This document shows positions 7,715-16,128 of a stretch of DNA of 64,000 bases, one piece after another. Positions within the stretch are counted from its first letter, which is position 1. Each line of letters opens with the position of its first letter. Origin of the DNA: an uncultured Veillonellaceae bacterium (GTDB lineage: Bacteria > Bacillota > Negativicutes > Selenomonadales > Selenomonadaceae); NCBI GenBank assembly GCA_902801565.1, contig CADCIX010000013.1:22398-86397 (forward strand), read 5' to 3'. The notes under the pieces are model-generated. The model was not told the origin of the DNA and did no database searches. It saw only the letters and a list, made by a program, of their open reading frames with translations. The position numbers and the translations under genes were made by a program.

Positions 7715-8755
7715 ATGAGAAAGAAGAGCATTGCATGGCTCTTGCTGGCTGTTATGGCACTTTTCGCTATAGGAGCAGGAATCGTCGGCTGTGGCGGCAA
7801 TTCGCAGACAGATGGCAGCTCCTCTGCGAAAAATTCCGGCAAGAGGCTGATCATCTACACATCCATGAAGGAATCCCTGATTGGCGGCATCGTGAACGGC
7901 TTCCGGCAGAAGCATCCGGACATCGCCGTGGATTTCCATTCTGCGGGAGCGGGCGTGCTCATGGAAAGGATTGCCGCCGAGCGCCAAAGCGGCCACATCC
8001 AGGCCGATGTCATCTGGACCAGCGAGGTGTCCGATTTCTACTGGATGAAACAGGAAGGCCTGCTGGAACCCTTCCGGCCCACCGAATTCAATGAACTCCT
8101 GAATCCCTTTGACGATTACGATGGATCCTTCACCGCTGCCCGTCTGGGAACCCTGGGCATCGTCATCAACAAGGACAGGGTCTCGGAGCCTCCGACCTCC
8201 TGGGAGGACCTCGCTTCCCAAGAGGTTTACAAGAATGCCTTTGGCATTGCAGATCCCACCCTTTCCGGGACTGCCTTCATGAGCATTGCCCTTCTGGAAA
8301 AGCAATTCGGATGGGACTACATCGTTCGTTTGCGGAACAACGGAGCCAGCAAAGGCAAAGGCTCCGGCCAGGTGATCGACAATACGGCTTCCGGCGCGCT
8401 GGCTGCCTGCCTCGGGGTGGATTACATCACCGCAAGCCGCATCGACAAGGACGCGCCTCTCATGATGGTCTATCCGAAGGAACTTCTCATGGTGCCCAGC
8501 CCCATTGCGATTTTCAAGGAATCGGACAATGTGGATGCCGCCAAGGCCTTTGTGGACTATGTATTGAGCCACGAAGCCCAGCAAAAGGTTGCCGAGGCCG
8601 GCACCGTCCCCGTCCGCAAGAATATCCAAATGCCGGAGCAGTACCACCTTCCAAATCCGGAGGATGCATTGAAGAACGGAATCCACGTCAATTATGCTGA
8701 GGTGCTTTCACACAAAGACGAACTCCTTCGGAATTTTTCCGAGCTGTTCAAATAG
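7715..8755 (+). CDS. ABC transporter substrate-binding lipoprotein, iron/phosphonate-type
   Basis: A 346-residue lipoprotein: an n-region MRKK, a hydrophobic stretch and the lipobox IVGC with Cys26. The mature part (RLIIYTSMKESLIGGIVNGF, then ADVIWTSEVSDFYWM and GTLGIVINKD) fits the type-2 periplasmic-binding family of FbpA/AfuA-like Fe(III) or 2-aminoethylphosphonate binding proteins. The ATG at 7715 follows AAGAGGTG; an upstream in-frame TTG is not supported by a ribosome-binding site. No permease or ATPase gene is adjacent, so it is an orphan whose partners lie elsewhere. The gene ends at a strong terminator. Confidence 0.83.
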   Translation: MRKKSIAWLLLAVMALFAIGAGIVGCGGNSQTDGSSSAKNSGKRLIIYTSMKESLIGGIVNGFRQKHPDIAVDFHSAGAGVLMERIAAERQSGHIQADVIWTSEVSDFYWMKQEGLLEPFRPTEFNELLNPFDDYDGSFTAARLGTLGIVINKDRVSEPPTSWEDLASQEVYKNAFGIADPTLSGTAFMSIALLEKQFGWDYIVRLRNNGASKGKGSGQVIDNTASGALAACLGVDYITASRIDKDAPLMMVYPKELLMVPSPIAIFKESDNVDAAKAFVDYVLSHEAQQKVAEAGTVPVRKNIQMPEQYHLPNPEDALKNGIHVNYAEVLSHKDELLRNFSELFK

Positions 8756-8766
8756 GGTATATTGAA

Positions 8767-8802
8767 AACCCCCATGCAGAAAATCAATCCTGCATGGGGG
8801 TT
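8767..8802. terminator. Bidirectional terminator between convergent genes
   Basis: A perfect 13-bp inverted repeat (8767-8779 with 8790-8802), 11 bp after the binding-protein stop and 27 bp after the end of the converging acyl-CoA synthetase gene. Confidence 0.88.
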
Positions 8803-8829
8803 CTTGTATGCCGCTATATACCGTTGTCT

Positions 8830-10467
8830 TTATCTCTGGGTTTCCTTCGCCACCAGGTTTTCGATGCCGTACCGCTTCCGGAGCACAGGTTTCTCGATCT
8901 TGCCCGTGGCATTTCGGGGCACCGGTTCAAAGATGATCTTCTTGGGCCGTTTGTAGCGCGGCAGTTCCATGCAGTATTCGTTGATTTCCTCTTCGGTGCA
9001 GGTCATGCCTTCCTTGATCTCAATGATGGCCGTGCTGATCTCGCCCAGACGACGGTCCGGCAGCCCGATGACAGCCACATCCTTGATCTTCTCGAACTTA
9101 TGCAGGAAATCCTCGATCTGGACGGGATAGATGTTTTCGCCGCCGCTGACGATGACATCCTTCTTGCGGTCCACAAGATAGTAGAAGCCTTCCTCGTCCT
9201 GTTTTGCCATGTCCCCGGTCAGCAGCCAGCCGTCCTTCAGGACTTCCGCGGTTGCCTTTTCATCGTTGTAATAGCAGGTCATGACGCCGGGGCCCTTGAC
9301 GCAAAGCTCCCCGATGCTGCCCTGCTTCACTTCGTTCCCATTTTCGTCGATGATCTTGCACTGCCAGCGATATCCCGGCACACCAATGGCACCCACCTTG
9401 TGGATGTTCTCCAGTCCGAGATGGACGCAGCCGGGGCCCGTGGACTCCGACAGGCCGTAGTTCGTGTCGTAATCATGATGGGGGAAATATTCCTTCCAAT
9501 GGCGGATGAGGCTCGGCGGCACGGGCTGTGCCCCGATGTGCATGAGCCGCCACTGGTCCAGCTCATAGGCCTCCAGCTTGATATTCCCGCGATCCACCGC
9601 ATCCAGAAGATCCTGCGCCCAGGGAACCAGCAGCCAGACAATGGTGCATTTCTCTTGGGACACCGCATCCAGGATGATGTCCGGTTTTGTGCCCTTCAGG
9701 AGAACCGCACGGCCTCCCACCACAAGGCTTCCCATCCAATGGAACTTCGCCCCGGTATGGTAGAGAGGAGGAATGCAGAGGAAGACATCGTCGTGGGTGG
9801 TCCGGTGATGCTTCTGTTCCATCTGCGCTGCCTGCGTGAGGCTCTGGTGCTTGTGCAGAATGGCTTTGGGGAATCCCGTGGTACCGGAGGAGAAGTAGAT
9901 TGCTCCGAAATCATCGTCGGTGATGGTCTCCACATTCGGCTTTGTGCTGGGACAGTCCGCCACCAGCATGTGATAGCTCTCCGCGAAGCTGGGGCAGTTA
10001 TCCCCTGCGTAGAGAAGGAGGCGTCCCTTTGAGAGGCGTTCCGCATTCGCCTCAATTCGGCCGATGAACTCCGGGCCGAAGATGATGATCTGAACCTCGG
10101 CAAGCTCGGCGCAGTAGAGGATTTCCTTTGCGTCATAGCGGAAATTGAAGGGAACGGCAATGGCCCCTGTCTTCAGGATGCCAAAATAGATCGGCAGCCA
10201 TTCCAGGCAGTTGTACATGAGGATGGCGACCTTGTCTCCCTTGCGCACGCCCCTTTGCAGGAGCAGATTCGCGCAACGGTTGGCCTTCTCTTCAAAGACG
10301 CTCCAGGTAATCTCCCGACGGTAGGGCGCAAAGGAATTCGACTCGATGAGACTGTATTCCTTCCAGCTCATGCGGCGGTTGTCCGGCTCTGCCGGATTCA
10401 GTTCCACCAGCGCCACTTCGTCGCCATACAGTTCCGCATTGCGCTCCAGATAATCCATAACAGGCAT
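8830..10467 (-). CDS. AMP-forming acyl-CoA synthetase (ANL superfamily)
   Basis: A 545-residue acyl-adenylate-forming ligase. The P-loop YFSSGTTGFPKAI is near residue 185; the hinge LTGDMAKQDEEGFYYLVDRKKD is near 425 and the C-terminal catalytic-lysine motif RNATGKIEK is near 525. It activates a carboxylic acid with ATP and CoA. The layout resembles medium/long-chain fatty acid or crotonobetaine (CaiC-like) CoA ligases, but the substrate cannot be read from sequence. The start has a GGAGA ribosome-binding site. It lies 56 bp downstream of the ketopantoate-reductase-like gene on the same strand, with a perfect 30-bp palindrome between them. Confidence 0.88.
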   Translation of the reverse strand: MPVMDYLERNAELYGDEVALVELNPAEPDNRRMSWKEYSLIESNSFAPYRREITWSVFEEKANRCANLLLQRGVRKGDKVAILMYNCLEWLPIYFGILKTGAIAVPFNFRYDAKEILYCAELAEVQIIIFGPEFIGRIEANAERLSKGRLLLYAGDNCPSFAESYHMLVADCPSTKPNVETITDDDFGAIYFSSGTTGFPKAILHKHQSLTQAAQMEQKHHRTTHDDVFLCIPPLYHTGAKFHWMGSLVVGGRAVLLKGTKPDIILDAVSQEKCTIVWLLVPWAQDLLDAVDRGNIKLEAYELDQWRLMHIGAQPVPPSLIRHWKEYFPHHDYDTNYGLSESTGPGCVHLGLENIHKVGAIGVPGYRWQCKIIDENGNEVKQGSIGELCVKGPGVMTCYYNDEKATAEVLKDGWLLTGDMAKQDEEGFYYLVDRKKDVIVSGGENIYPVQIEDFLHKFEKIKDVAVIGLPDRRLGEISTAIIEIKEGMTCTEEEINEYCMELPRYKRPKKIIFEPVPRNATGKIEKPVLRKRYGIENLVAKETQR

Positions 10468-10503
10468 TTTCCGATTCTCCTTCCAAGGCAGGAAATATCT
10501 GCA

Positions 10504-10533
10504 TATTCAATAACTTTATAAAGTTATTGAATA
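10504..10533. promoter_or_regulatory. Perfect 30-bp palindrome upstream of the acyl-CoA synthetase
   Basis: The left arm 10504-10518 is the exact reverse complement of 10519-10533 with no loop. It overlaps the stop codon of the upstream gene and ends 37 bp before the acyl-CoA synthetase start. The loop-free symmetry favours a protein-binding operator (for example a FadR- or TetR-type dimer) over a terminator, though an AU-rich hairpin is also possible. Confidence 0.6.
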
Positions 10534-11450
10534 CCTTTTTCCTTGCCCCATTCACTGATTTTTGTATAAAGAGGGACAGGAACATGATAGTGTTTTCCCA
10601 ATTCCACGATGCGGTTGACCAATCCATCGAATTCCGACGGCCCCTTTGCCAGCACATCCCGCTGCATGGATGTGCGCAAGCCGGGCTTGAAGGCATCGAT
10701 GAGTTTCAGCCCTGTCTCCACCAGATCCTTCTCAAAGACAAGTCCCATGGCACTCCCAAGGGCAACGACCTCCTTGATGAGACCGATGAACATCTCGCGT
10801 TCCGGCCCCTCCTGCTGGAAATCATCGCTGACGGCATCGAAATAGAGACCTGCCGCTCCCATGGGGGAGACAAAGGCAAATTTCTGCAAGGCATCCCTGC
10901 GGATATTGTCGGAGAAATGTCCCCGGATATCCGCGGCGCGAAGAATCTCTTCCAGTTCCCTGGCCTTGGGGGCAAGACGGTTGTCCTGTCCCGGGCGGAA
11001 CCCGAAGATGATGCGCAGGATCTTTTCCGGCTGTTCGATGACCCCCGGCTCCAAAATCTTGGCGAAGATATACATGCATCCATCCAGACAGGTCAAGTCC
11101 GGCAGCCTCTCCTGCATGACCTCCCCCGTGCCGAAGACATTGAGGATGGGAAGGATGAGGGTATCCGGGCCTGCCGTGCGCCGCGCAAGGGCAATGGCAT
11201 CTTCCAGCCCATAGTATTTCACGCAGATGAACATGACATCCGGTGTGTCCTGATATTCCTCCATGGTGCATGCCTTGGCGGGCTGGATGAGGATATCCCC
11301 CCGATGGGCCGTGCGGATGGCGAGTCCCTTCTCGCGGATGGCGGCGAGATGTCTGCCGCGGGCGATGAAGGTCACATCATTTCCGGCAAGCGCGAGGTAA
11401 GCCCCAATGGTTCCTCCCGTTCCGCCGGTGCCGACGATTGCGAATTTCAT
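10524..11450 (-). CDS. Ketopantoate reductase-family (PanE/ApbA-like) dehydrogenase
   Basis: 308 residues. The N-terminal GTGGTGGTIGAYLALAG is an NADP-binding glycine motif, and the C-terminal helical domain (STSMQRD preceding EFDGLVNRIVELG) matches PanE family members. PanE reduces 2-dehydropantoate to pantoate for CoA synthesis; many paralogues act on other 2-oxo acids. The start at 11450 is chosen because AAGGAG lies 8 bases upstream; an in-frame extension 11 codons longer lacks support. It precedes the acyl-CoA synthetase, giving a possible link to CoA or acyl-CoA metabolism. Confidence 0.82.
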   Translation of the reverse strand: MKFAIVGTGGTGGTIGAYLALAGNDVTFIARGRHLAAIREKGLAIRTAHRGDILIQPAKACTMEEYQDTPDVMFICVKYYGLEDAIALARRTAGPDTLILPILNVFGTGEVMQERLPDLTCLDGCMYIFAKILEPGVIEQPEKILRIIFGFRPGQDNRLAPKARELEEILRAADIRGHFSDNIRRDALQKFAFVSPMGAAGLYFDAVSDDFQQEGPEREMFIGLIKEVVALGSAMGLVFEKDLVETGLKLIDAFKPGLRTSMQRDVLAKGPSEFDGLVNRIVELGKHYHVPVPLYTKISEWGKEKGIQ

Positions 11451-11482
11451 GGAATCAACTCCTTGCATGATGGGAATCAACA

Positions 11483-11580
11483 CAAACTCCGTGCGAAACG
11501 GTGTTTCGCACTACGCCCTTACACGAAATCTAACCGATTCTGAGCCCTTCGGGTTTGACTCGCTAAGATTTCATAGTAAA
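11483..11580 (+). repeat. 98-bp dispersed repeat, copy 1
   Basis: It matches the reverse complement of 19942-20039 with only 4 differences in 98 bases. It contains a perfect 9-bp inverted repeat (GTGCGAAAC/GTTTCGCAC with a 3-base loop) and a second small stem around GCCCTTCGGG. Both copies are intergenic next to gene ends. Here the last bases supply the stop codon of azlD. No transposase or target duplication is visible. Confidence 0.9.
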
Positions 11581-11879
11581 ACCATTTCCGTCAAAAAGAC
11601 CACAACACAGCAGGAGGCAGCCACCTTGAAGAGGCTTGCTCCCCACCAGGCCAGGGCGATGCCGAAGACCAGGGCAAGGCCGCCTGCTGCCGGAGTACGG
11701 GTGGCATCGAGGATGGCAGGAAAGGTCATGACTGCCAGGGTCACATAGGGAACATAATATAGGAAGGAACGCAGAAAGCGGTTCTTGATCTGCCTTCGGA
11801 TGAGCGTCAGGGGCAGGATACGGATGGCAAGGGTCACCGCAGACATGATGAAGAGATAGACGTAGATTTCATGCTCCAT
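11571..11879 (-). CDS. azlD: AzlD-like branched-chain amino acid exporter small subunit
   Basis: A 102-residue protein with about three hydrophobic segments (YLFIMSAVTLAIRILPLTL; the central YYVPYVTLAVMTFPAIL; the C-terminal LFKVAASCCVVVFLTEMVLL), the AzlD family pattern. With AzlC it forms an exporter of branched-chain amino acids or analogues. It overlaps azlC by 11 bases. The second of two nearby ATGs (11879) is preferred because AAAGGAGG abuts the first. The last residues and stop lie inside the 98-bp repeat, so the original C-terminus may have been altered by repeat insertion. Confidence 0.82.
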   Translation of the reverse strand: MEHEIYVYLFIMSAVTLAIRILPLTLIRRQIKNRFLRSFLYYVPYVTLAVMTFPAILDATRTPAAGGLALVFGIALAWWGASLFKVAASCCVVVFLTEMVLL

Positions 11880-12606
11880 GGGACGCATCCTCCTTTACGG
11901 GGAAGAAATAGGCGGCAAGGCCGGAGAGAAGCACCGTGAGGATGATGGTGCGGGTTCCGCCGGAAAGCTCCATAAGTCCTGGCAGGTGGACAGCGACAAA
12001 GCTGGCCAGAAAGCTCAAAAGGACGAGCGCCCCTACGATCTTGTCCTGACGGGCAGGAGGGATGATGACGGCGAGGAACATGCCATAGAGGGCAACACTC
12101 AGGGCACTGACCGCCTCTATGGGGAGGATGTTCCCCGCAGCGACTCCGACTGCTGTTCCCACAGACCATCCCGGCAAGGCCACCAGCATGGCGCCATAGT
12201 TATAGTAGGGGTCAAGGCGCCCCGGTCTCGCCACAGTGATGCCAAAAATCTCGTCCGTCACATCGAAACCGACAAAGATGCGGTGCCAGATGGAGGCATC
12301 CGGGGAGAATTTCTGGCTCAAAACGCAGCTCATCAAGAGGTAGCGGGCATTTGCCACAAGGGTAATCAGGGCGATTTCCAGATAGGCCGCATCCGCGGCA
12401 ATGGTAGTGAAGCCCGCGTATTCCCCGGCGGAAGCATTGTTGAAGAAACTCGCCAGAAATCCCTGAAAGGGAGTAAGCCCCGCATTCTTCGCCGCGATTC
12501 CCAAGGTGAAGGAGACGACAAAATAGCCCAGGGCGATGGGCATCCCGTCCCGCACGCCCTCCCTCAGCGCCTGCCCGTGAGTGACGAGAACCCCTTTTTG
12601 CAGCAT
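11869..12606 (-). CDS. azlC: AzlC-like branched-chain amino acid exporter large subunit
   Basis: About 245 residues. The motif REGVRDGMPIALGYFVVSF near the N-terminus and NNASAGEYAG near residue 65 are typical of AzlC, followed by several transmembrane segments. It forms a transporter with AzlD. The ATG at 12606 has GGAG 8 bases upstream; a TTG 24 bases further up (12630) is an alternative start. Not obviously linked to neighbouring gtrA. Confidence 0.87.
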   Translation of the reverse strand: MLQKGVLVTHGQALREGVRDGMPIALGYFVVSFTLGIAAKNAGLTPFQGFLASFFNNASAGEYAGFTTIAADAAYLEIALITLVANARYLLMSCVLSQKFSPDASIWHRIFVGFDVTDEIFGITVARPGRLDPYYNYGAMLVALPGWSVGTAVGVAAGNILPIEAVSALSVALYGMFLAVIIPPARQDKIVGALVLLSFLASFVAVHLPGLMELSGGTRTIILTVLLSGLAAYFFPVKEDASHGA

Positions 12607-12648
12607 GGCACCAGCTCCAATTCCATTCAATGTGCATTCACTTCCTCG

Positions 12649-13032
12649 TTATCCTTGCAATGCCTTCCTTTTCATGACATAGTTCCAGAAGGTCACCACG
12701 GCAGTGGCCACGATCTTGGCAAGCATGTAGTGCATTGCGAAACAATCCACGAGGATCCACATGCAAAGCTGGTTGAGCCCAAGCCCCGCAATGCTGGATC
12801 CGATGAAGAGCGTTGCCTGTCGCGCTGTCTGGTGGCGGCCGGCATGAAATACATAGACCACGCAAAGCCAATAGTTGAAGATCACCGACACGGTAAAGGA
12901 TATCCCGGAGGAGTAGAGATAGTAGATTCCCGCATACTCCGTCAGGACGTAGAGAAGCCCGTAGTCCAGAAGGAAGGACAGGCCACCCACGATGCAAAAC
13001 CGAAAAATCTCAAAAAATCGTTCTTTCGCCAA
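12649..13032 (-). CDS. GtrA-family membrane protein
   Basis: A 127-residue protein with four predicted transmembrane segments and the GtrA signature FRFCIVGGLSFLLDYGLLY at the N-terminus and NYVMKRKA near the end. GtrA-like proteins are thought to move lipid-linked sugars or take part in cell-surface polysaccharide synthesis. A TTG start at 13032 is proposed because AGGAGG lies 6 bases upstream and it gives the usual family length; an upstream in-frame ATG at 13095 has no ribosome-binding site. Confidence 0.82.
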   Translation of the reverse strand: MAKERFFEIFRFCIVGGLSFLLDYGLLYVLTEYAGIYYLYSSGISFTVSVIFNYWLCVVYVFHAGRHQTARQATLFIGSSIAGLGLNQLCMWILVDCFAMHYMLAKIVATAVVTFWNYVMKRKALQG

Positions 13033-13263
13033 GACAATCCTCCTATCCGTGTTGTACCGACTTACTATTTTACCATAGCAGGAAAGTCCATTCAACCGAT
13101 ATTCTCTTGTTCATGGAATTTGGCATAGAAGCGAACAAGGGCAGGAAAAATCTTCCATAGCGAAGAATAACTATGGTAGACATGATTCTTCGGAAGCAGG
13201 ACTTCGTCACGAGTGATGAATTTGAAATTTCTGTCAAGAAAATGCGAAAGTGGGGGAATTGAA

Positions 13264-14250
13264 ATGACTGGCACAAGGTATCGTTGGGCATCCCTTGGAT
13301 GCGGTGTCATCGGGCATCAACTGGCAGAGGCGATGGAAAAGCTGGGAGGGTCGCTCTATGCCGTGGGGAACCGTACAAAATCAAAGGCAGAAGCCTTTGC
13401 GGAGAAATACGGGATTTCCAAGGTGTATGACCGTCCGGAGGATATATTTTCCGATGAGAATGTGGACATTGTCTACATTTCCACGCCCCACAACACGCAC
13501 ATCAACTATCTCTTGCCTGCACTTTCCAGTGGAAAGCACGTGCTTTGCGAGAAGTCCATCACCCTGAACTCCGACGAACTGGCAAAAGCGGTCGCATGCG
13601 CCAAAGAGCATGGCGTGGTATTGGCAGAGGCCATGACGATTTACCATATGCCCATCTATAGGAAGCTCAATGAGCTGATTCGCTCGGGCTCCCTGGGAGA
13701 ACTCAAGGTCATACAGATGAATTTCGGCAGCTACAAGGAATACGATATGAAAAATCGTTTCTTCAATCGCAATCTGGCTGGCGGGGCGATGCTGGATATC
13801 GGCGTCTATGCCCTGTCCTTCGTCCGCTGGTTCCTGTCCTCACAGCCGGACCAGGTGCTTTCCCAGGTCAAATATGCGCCGACGGGAGTCGATGAGCAGG
13901 TGGGAATCCTCCTGAAGAACAAGGAAGAAGAAATGGCGACGATCCTGCTGTCCCTTCACGCCAAGCAGCCCAAGCGCGGCACGATTTCCTTCGACAAGGG
14001 GTATGTGGAACTGTTCGAATATCCGCGCGGGGAGAAGGCAATCATCACATGGACAGAGGATGGCAGGAAAGAGGAGATTGCCGCCGGCAGCACATTGGAT
14101 GCGCTTTCCTACGAGGTCATGGACATGGAAGCCGCCGTCAGCGGGGAGAGGAACGACATGCATTTGGACTACACCATCGATGTCATGGACCTCATGACAC
14201 AGATCCGCCGGGAATGGGGCATGCGTTACCCGGAGGAAGAGCATGAATGA
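13264..14250 (+). CDS. Gfo/Idh/MocA-family oxidoreductase
   Basis: 328 residues. The N-terminal Rossmann motif SLGCGVIGHQLAEAM, then VYISTPHNTHINY and the EKSIT block (the family usually has EKP), with a C-terminal alpha/beta domain (GGAMLDIGVYALSF). Such NAD(P)-dependent enzymes oxidise or reduce sugars, inositols or dihydrodiols; the substrate is unknown. The ATG at 13264 follows GTGGGGG. The Spx/ArsC-like gene follows 61 bp later on the same strand. Confidence 0.87.
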   Translation: MTGTRYRWASLGCGVIGHQLAEAMEKLGGSLYAVGNRTKSKAEAFAEKYGISKVYDRPEDIFSDENVDIVYISTPHNTHINYLLPALSSGKHVLCEKSITLNSDELAKAVACAKEHGVVLAEAMTIYHMPIYRKLNELIRSGSLGELKVIQMNFGSYKEYDMKNRFFNRNLAGGAMLDIGVYALSFVRWFLSSQPDQVLSQVKYAPTGVDEQVGILLKNKEEEMATILLSLHAKQPKRGTISFDKGYVELFEYPRGEKAIITWTEDGRKEEIAAGSTLDALSYEVMDMEAAVSGERNDMHLDYTIDVMDLMTQIRREWGMRYPEEEHE

Positions 14251-14311
14251 CCATGGGGATGGGACGGCAGGATTTCCCCAAAGGAACTCAAACCAGAAAG
14301 AAGGTCAAAAA

Positions 14312-14671
14312 ATGAGTGAGACAGTTTTCGTATGCTATCCCCGGTGCACTACCTGCAAGAAGGCGGAAAAGTGGCTGGCAGATCACGGGATAACCGTGCA
14401 GGTGCGGGACATCAAGGAAAACAATCCCACAAAGCAGGAACTCCGCTCATGGCATGAAAAGAGCGGTCTGCCGCTCAAAAGATTCTTCAATACCAGCGGC
14501 CAGAAGTACAGGGAGCTGGAACTGAAGGACAAGCTTGCTGCCATGAGCGAGGACGAGCAGTATGCCCTTCTTGCCACGGACGGCATGCTCGTAAAACGTC
14601 CCATATTGATCAGTGAAGATGCTGTTCTCGTAGGATTTAAGGAAAAAGAATGGGAGAAGGAATTGTCATAA
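14312..14671 (+). CDS. ArsC/Spx-family thioredoxin-fold protein
   Basis: 119 residues with a CTTC redox motif (Cys12, Cys15) followed by KKAEKWLADHGI, the ArsC/Spx/MgsR pattern. LPLKRFFNTSG and LLATDGMLVKRPIL match the family core. It may be a redox-responsive RNA polymerase-binding regulator (Spx-like) or a YffB-type reductase; true arsenate reduction is not indicated and no ars genes are present. The ATG at 14312 has AAGAAGG upstream. Confidence 0.85.
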   Translation: MSETVFVCYPRCTTCKKAEKWLADHGITVQVRDIKENNPTKQELRSWHEKSGLPLKRFFNTSGQKYRELELKDKLAAMSEDEQYALLATDGMLVKRPILISEDAVLVGFKEKEWEKELS

Positions 14672-14686
14672 AACGAATCAAAATAG

Positions 14687-15013
14687 CTATTCCACCCCCG
14701 GAAATGCGTTGACATACTTGATCTTGATGTCAGGGAAGCTGTCCACGAATTGTATCGTGAAGTCCTCGCCGTATTCCACGAATTTCCATTCGCCGATATC
14801 ATCGGGGAAGGCGTCAACGACCTTCACCCGCAGGTCGGGGAAGGCATTCACCACTTTGACCTTGATGTCGGCAAAATGCTCCACGACCTTGACCCTGCCG
14901 CACAGCTTGATGCCTTTGTAGTAGCCGTCCTTGTTCACGACGGATGCCGCCATCGCCGGAAGGGTCATGGCAAGCAGGAACAGTACCGTGAATATCGTCG
15001 TTAGTTTTTTCAT
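14687..15013 (-). CDS. Small secreted protein with beta-strand-like repeats
   Basis: 108 residues. A signal peptide (MKKLTTIFTVLFLLAMTLPAM with cleavage near AMA/ASV) is followed by short internal repeats with a pattern like IKVKVVNAFPD: KVVNAFPDLRVKVVDAFPDD, then FTIQFVDSFPD and IKIKYVNAFPG. The repeat spacing of about 11 residues suggests a small beta-structure. Residue pattern resembles other uncharacterised secreted FPD-repeat proteins but no function is known. The start follows GAGAGGTG. It converges with the Spx-like gene, 15 bp apart. Confidence 0.75.
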   Translation of the reverse strand: MKKLTTIFTVLFLLAMTLPAMAASVVNKDGYYKGIKLCGRVKVVEHFADIKVKVVNAFPDLRVKVVDAFPDDIGEWKFVEYGEDFTIQFVDSFPDIKIKYVNAFPGVE

Positions 15014-15106
15014 GATCAACACCTCTCAGTTTCATAGTTCCTCAACACTATCAAATTCGACCCCGGCGCGGCTGAATCCTGCCAATGTCCCTGGAGTCGG
15101 TGGAAA

Positions 15107-15205
15107 ATGGTGAAGGGACACCGCATGCAGCAGGGATTTGAGGATATCCGGCCAGCACTGGAAAAGCTGGATTGGGAAAAGGCCAGTCTTCTGTTGGAGC
15201 CGTAA
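15107..15205 (+). CDS. Possible 32-codon small ORF
   Basis: A short frame between the secreted repeat protein and metQ, encoding a hydrophilic peptide beginning MVKGHRMQQGF. There is no clear ribosome-binding site, and it may be a remnant of a lost gene. Its end abuts the metQ terminator. Confidence 0.2.
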   Translation: MVKGHRMQQGFEDIRPALEKLDWEKASLLLEP

Positions 15206-15210
15206 TCATG

Positions 15211-15247
15211 AAAAAAGCTGTTGCCGGATTTATTGGCAACAGCTTTT
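15211..15247 (-). terminator. Rho-independent terminator after metQ
   Basis: A stem between 15211-15225 and 15235-15247 with T-rich ends on the minus strand, 18 bp beyond the metQ stop. Confidence 0.88.
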
Positions 15248-15264
15248 CTGGCAAATAGGTGTGT

Positions 15265-16107
15265 TTAGAACGCAGGAACGACGGCTCCCTTGTACTTGTC
15301 GTTGATGAACGCCTTCACCTTGTCCGTCTTGAGTGCCTTGATGAGCGCCTCGATCTCGGGGCGCTTCTCGTCACCCTGGCGGACGGCGATGATGTTCACA
15401 TAGGGAGAGGTGCTGTCCTCGATGAAGAGGGCATCCTTCGTGGGAACGAGATTGACCTGCATGGCATAGTTGGTGTTGATGACAGCAGCATCAACATCCT
15501 CCAGGGTGCGGGGAACCTGGGCGGCCTCCACTTCCTGGAACTTGATGTTCTTGGGATTCTCGACGATATCCTGGATGGTGGCCTTCTCGGCAACCCCGTC
15601 CTTGAGCTTCAGGACGCCGGCCTTCTCCAGAAGAAGCAGGGCGCGGCCCTCATTGGTGGGGTCGTTGGGAACAGCAATGGATGCGCCGTCCTTGAGTTCC
15701 TTGAGGTCTTTCAGCTTCTTCGAGTAGACACCCATGGGCTCAATATGGATGCCGGCTGCATTGGCGAGCTTGCATTCCTTGTGCTCGCTGATGAAGTTCT
15801 CAAGATAGGGAGCGTGCTGGAAGAAGTTGGCATCCAGTTCCTTGTCGTTGAGGGCGAGATTCGGCTGCACATAGTCGCTGAACTCGATGATGTCGAGCTC
15901 AATGCCCTGCTCCTTGAGAATCGGCTTGATGGTCTCCAGGATCTCGGCATGAGGAACGGCAGTGGCGCCAACCTTGAGCACCTTTGCCCCGGAAGAGGAC
16001 GCTGCCCCCGAGCCGGAACCGGAAGATTTTGCCTGATCGCCGCCGCAGCCTGTGAGGGCAAGGGCAGCAACCATGAGCGTTGCGATGAGTGCGAACAGTT
16101 TTTTCAT
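15265..16107 (-). CDS. metQ: Methionine ABC transporter substrate-binding lipoprotein
   Basis: 280 residues. Lipobox LTGC with Cys21, then a NlpA/MetQ-type body (VGATAVPHAEILETIKPIL, FFQHAPYLENF, SIAVPNDPTNEGRALLLL). It binds D/L-methionine outside the cytoplasmic membrane and delivers it to MetI/MetN. It is the last gene of metNIQ, 21 bp after metI, with AAAGGAGG before the ATG. Confidence 0.95.
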   Translation of the reverse strand: MKKLFALIATLMVAALALTGCGGDQAKSSGSGSGAASSSGAKVLKVGATAVPHAEILETIKPILKEQGIELDIIEFSDYVQPNLALNDKELDANFFQHAPYLENFISEHKECKLANAAGIHIEPMGVYSKKLKDLKELKDGASIAVPNDPTNEGRALLLLEKAGVLKLKDGVAEKATIQDIVENPKNIKFQEVEAAQVPRTLEDVDAAVINTNYAMQVNLVPTKDALFIEDSTSPYVNIIAVRQGDEKRPEIEALIKALKTDKVKAFINDKYKGAVVPAF

Positions 16108-16128
16108 AAGAATACCTCCTTTAGAAAG

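Noticed and set aside
6689..8686. 665-codon minus-strand frame across the crotonase and binding-protein genes
   Set aside because: Antisense shadow without a plausible start or domain.
13089..13260. Small frames between gtrA and the Gfo/Idh gene
   Set aside because: No ribosome-binding site, no homology and overlap with flanking regulatory space.
14312..14671. True arsenate reductase
   Set aside because: The CxxC motif and absence of any ars genes fit the Spx/YffB-like group better.
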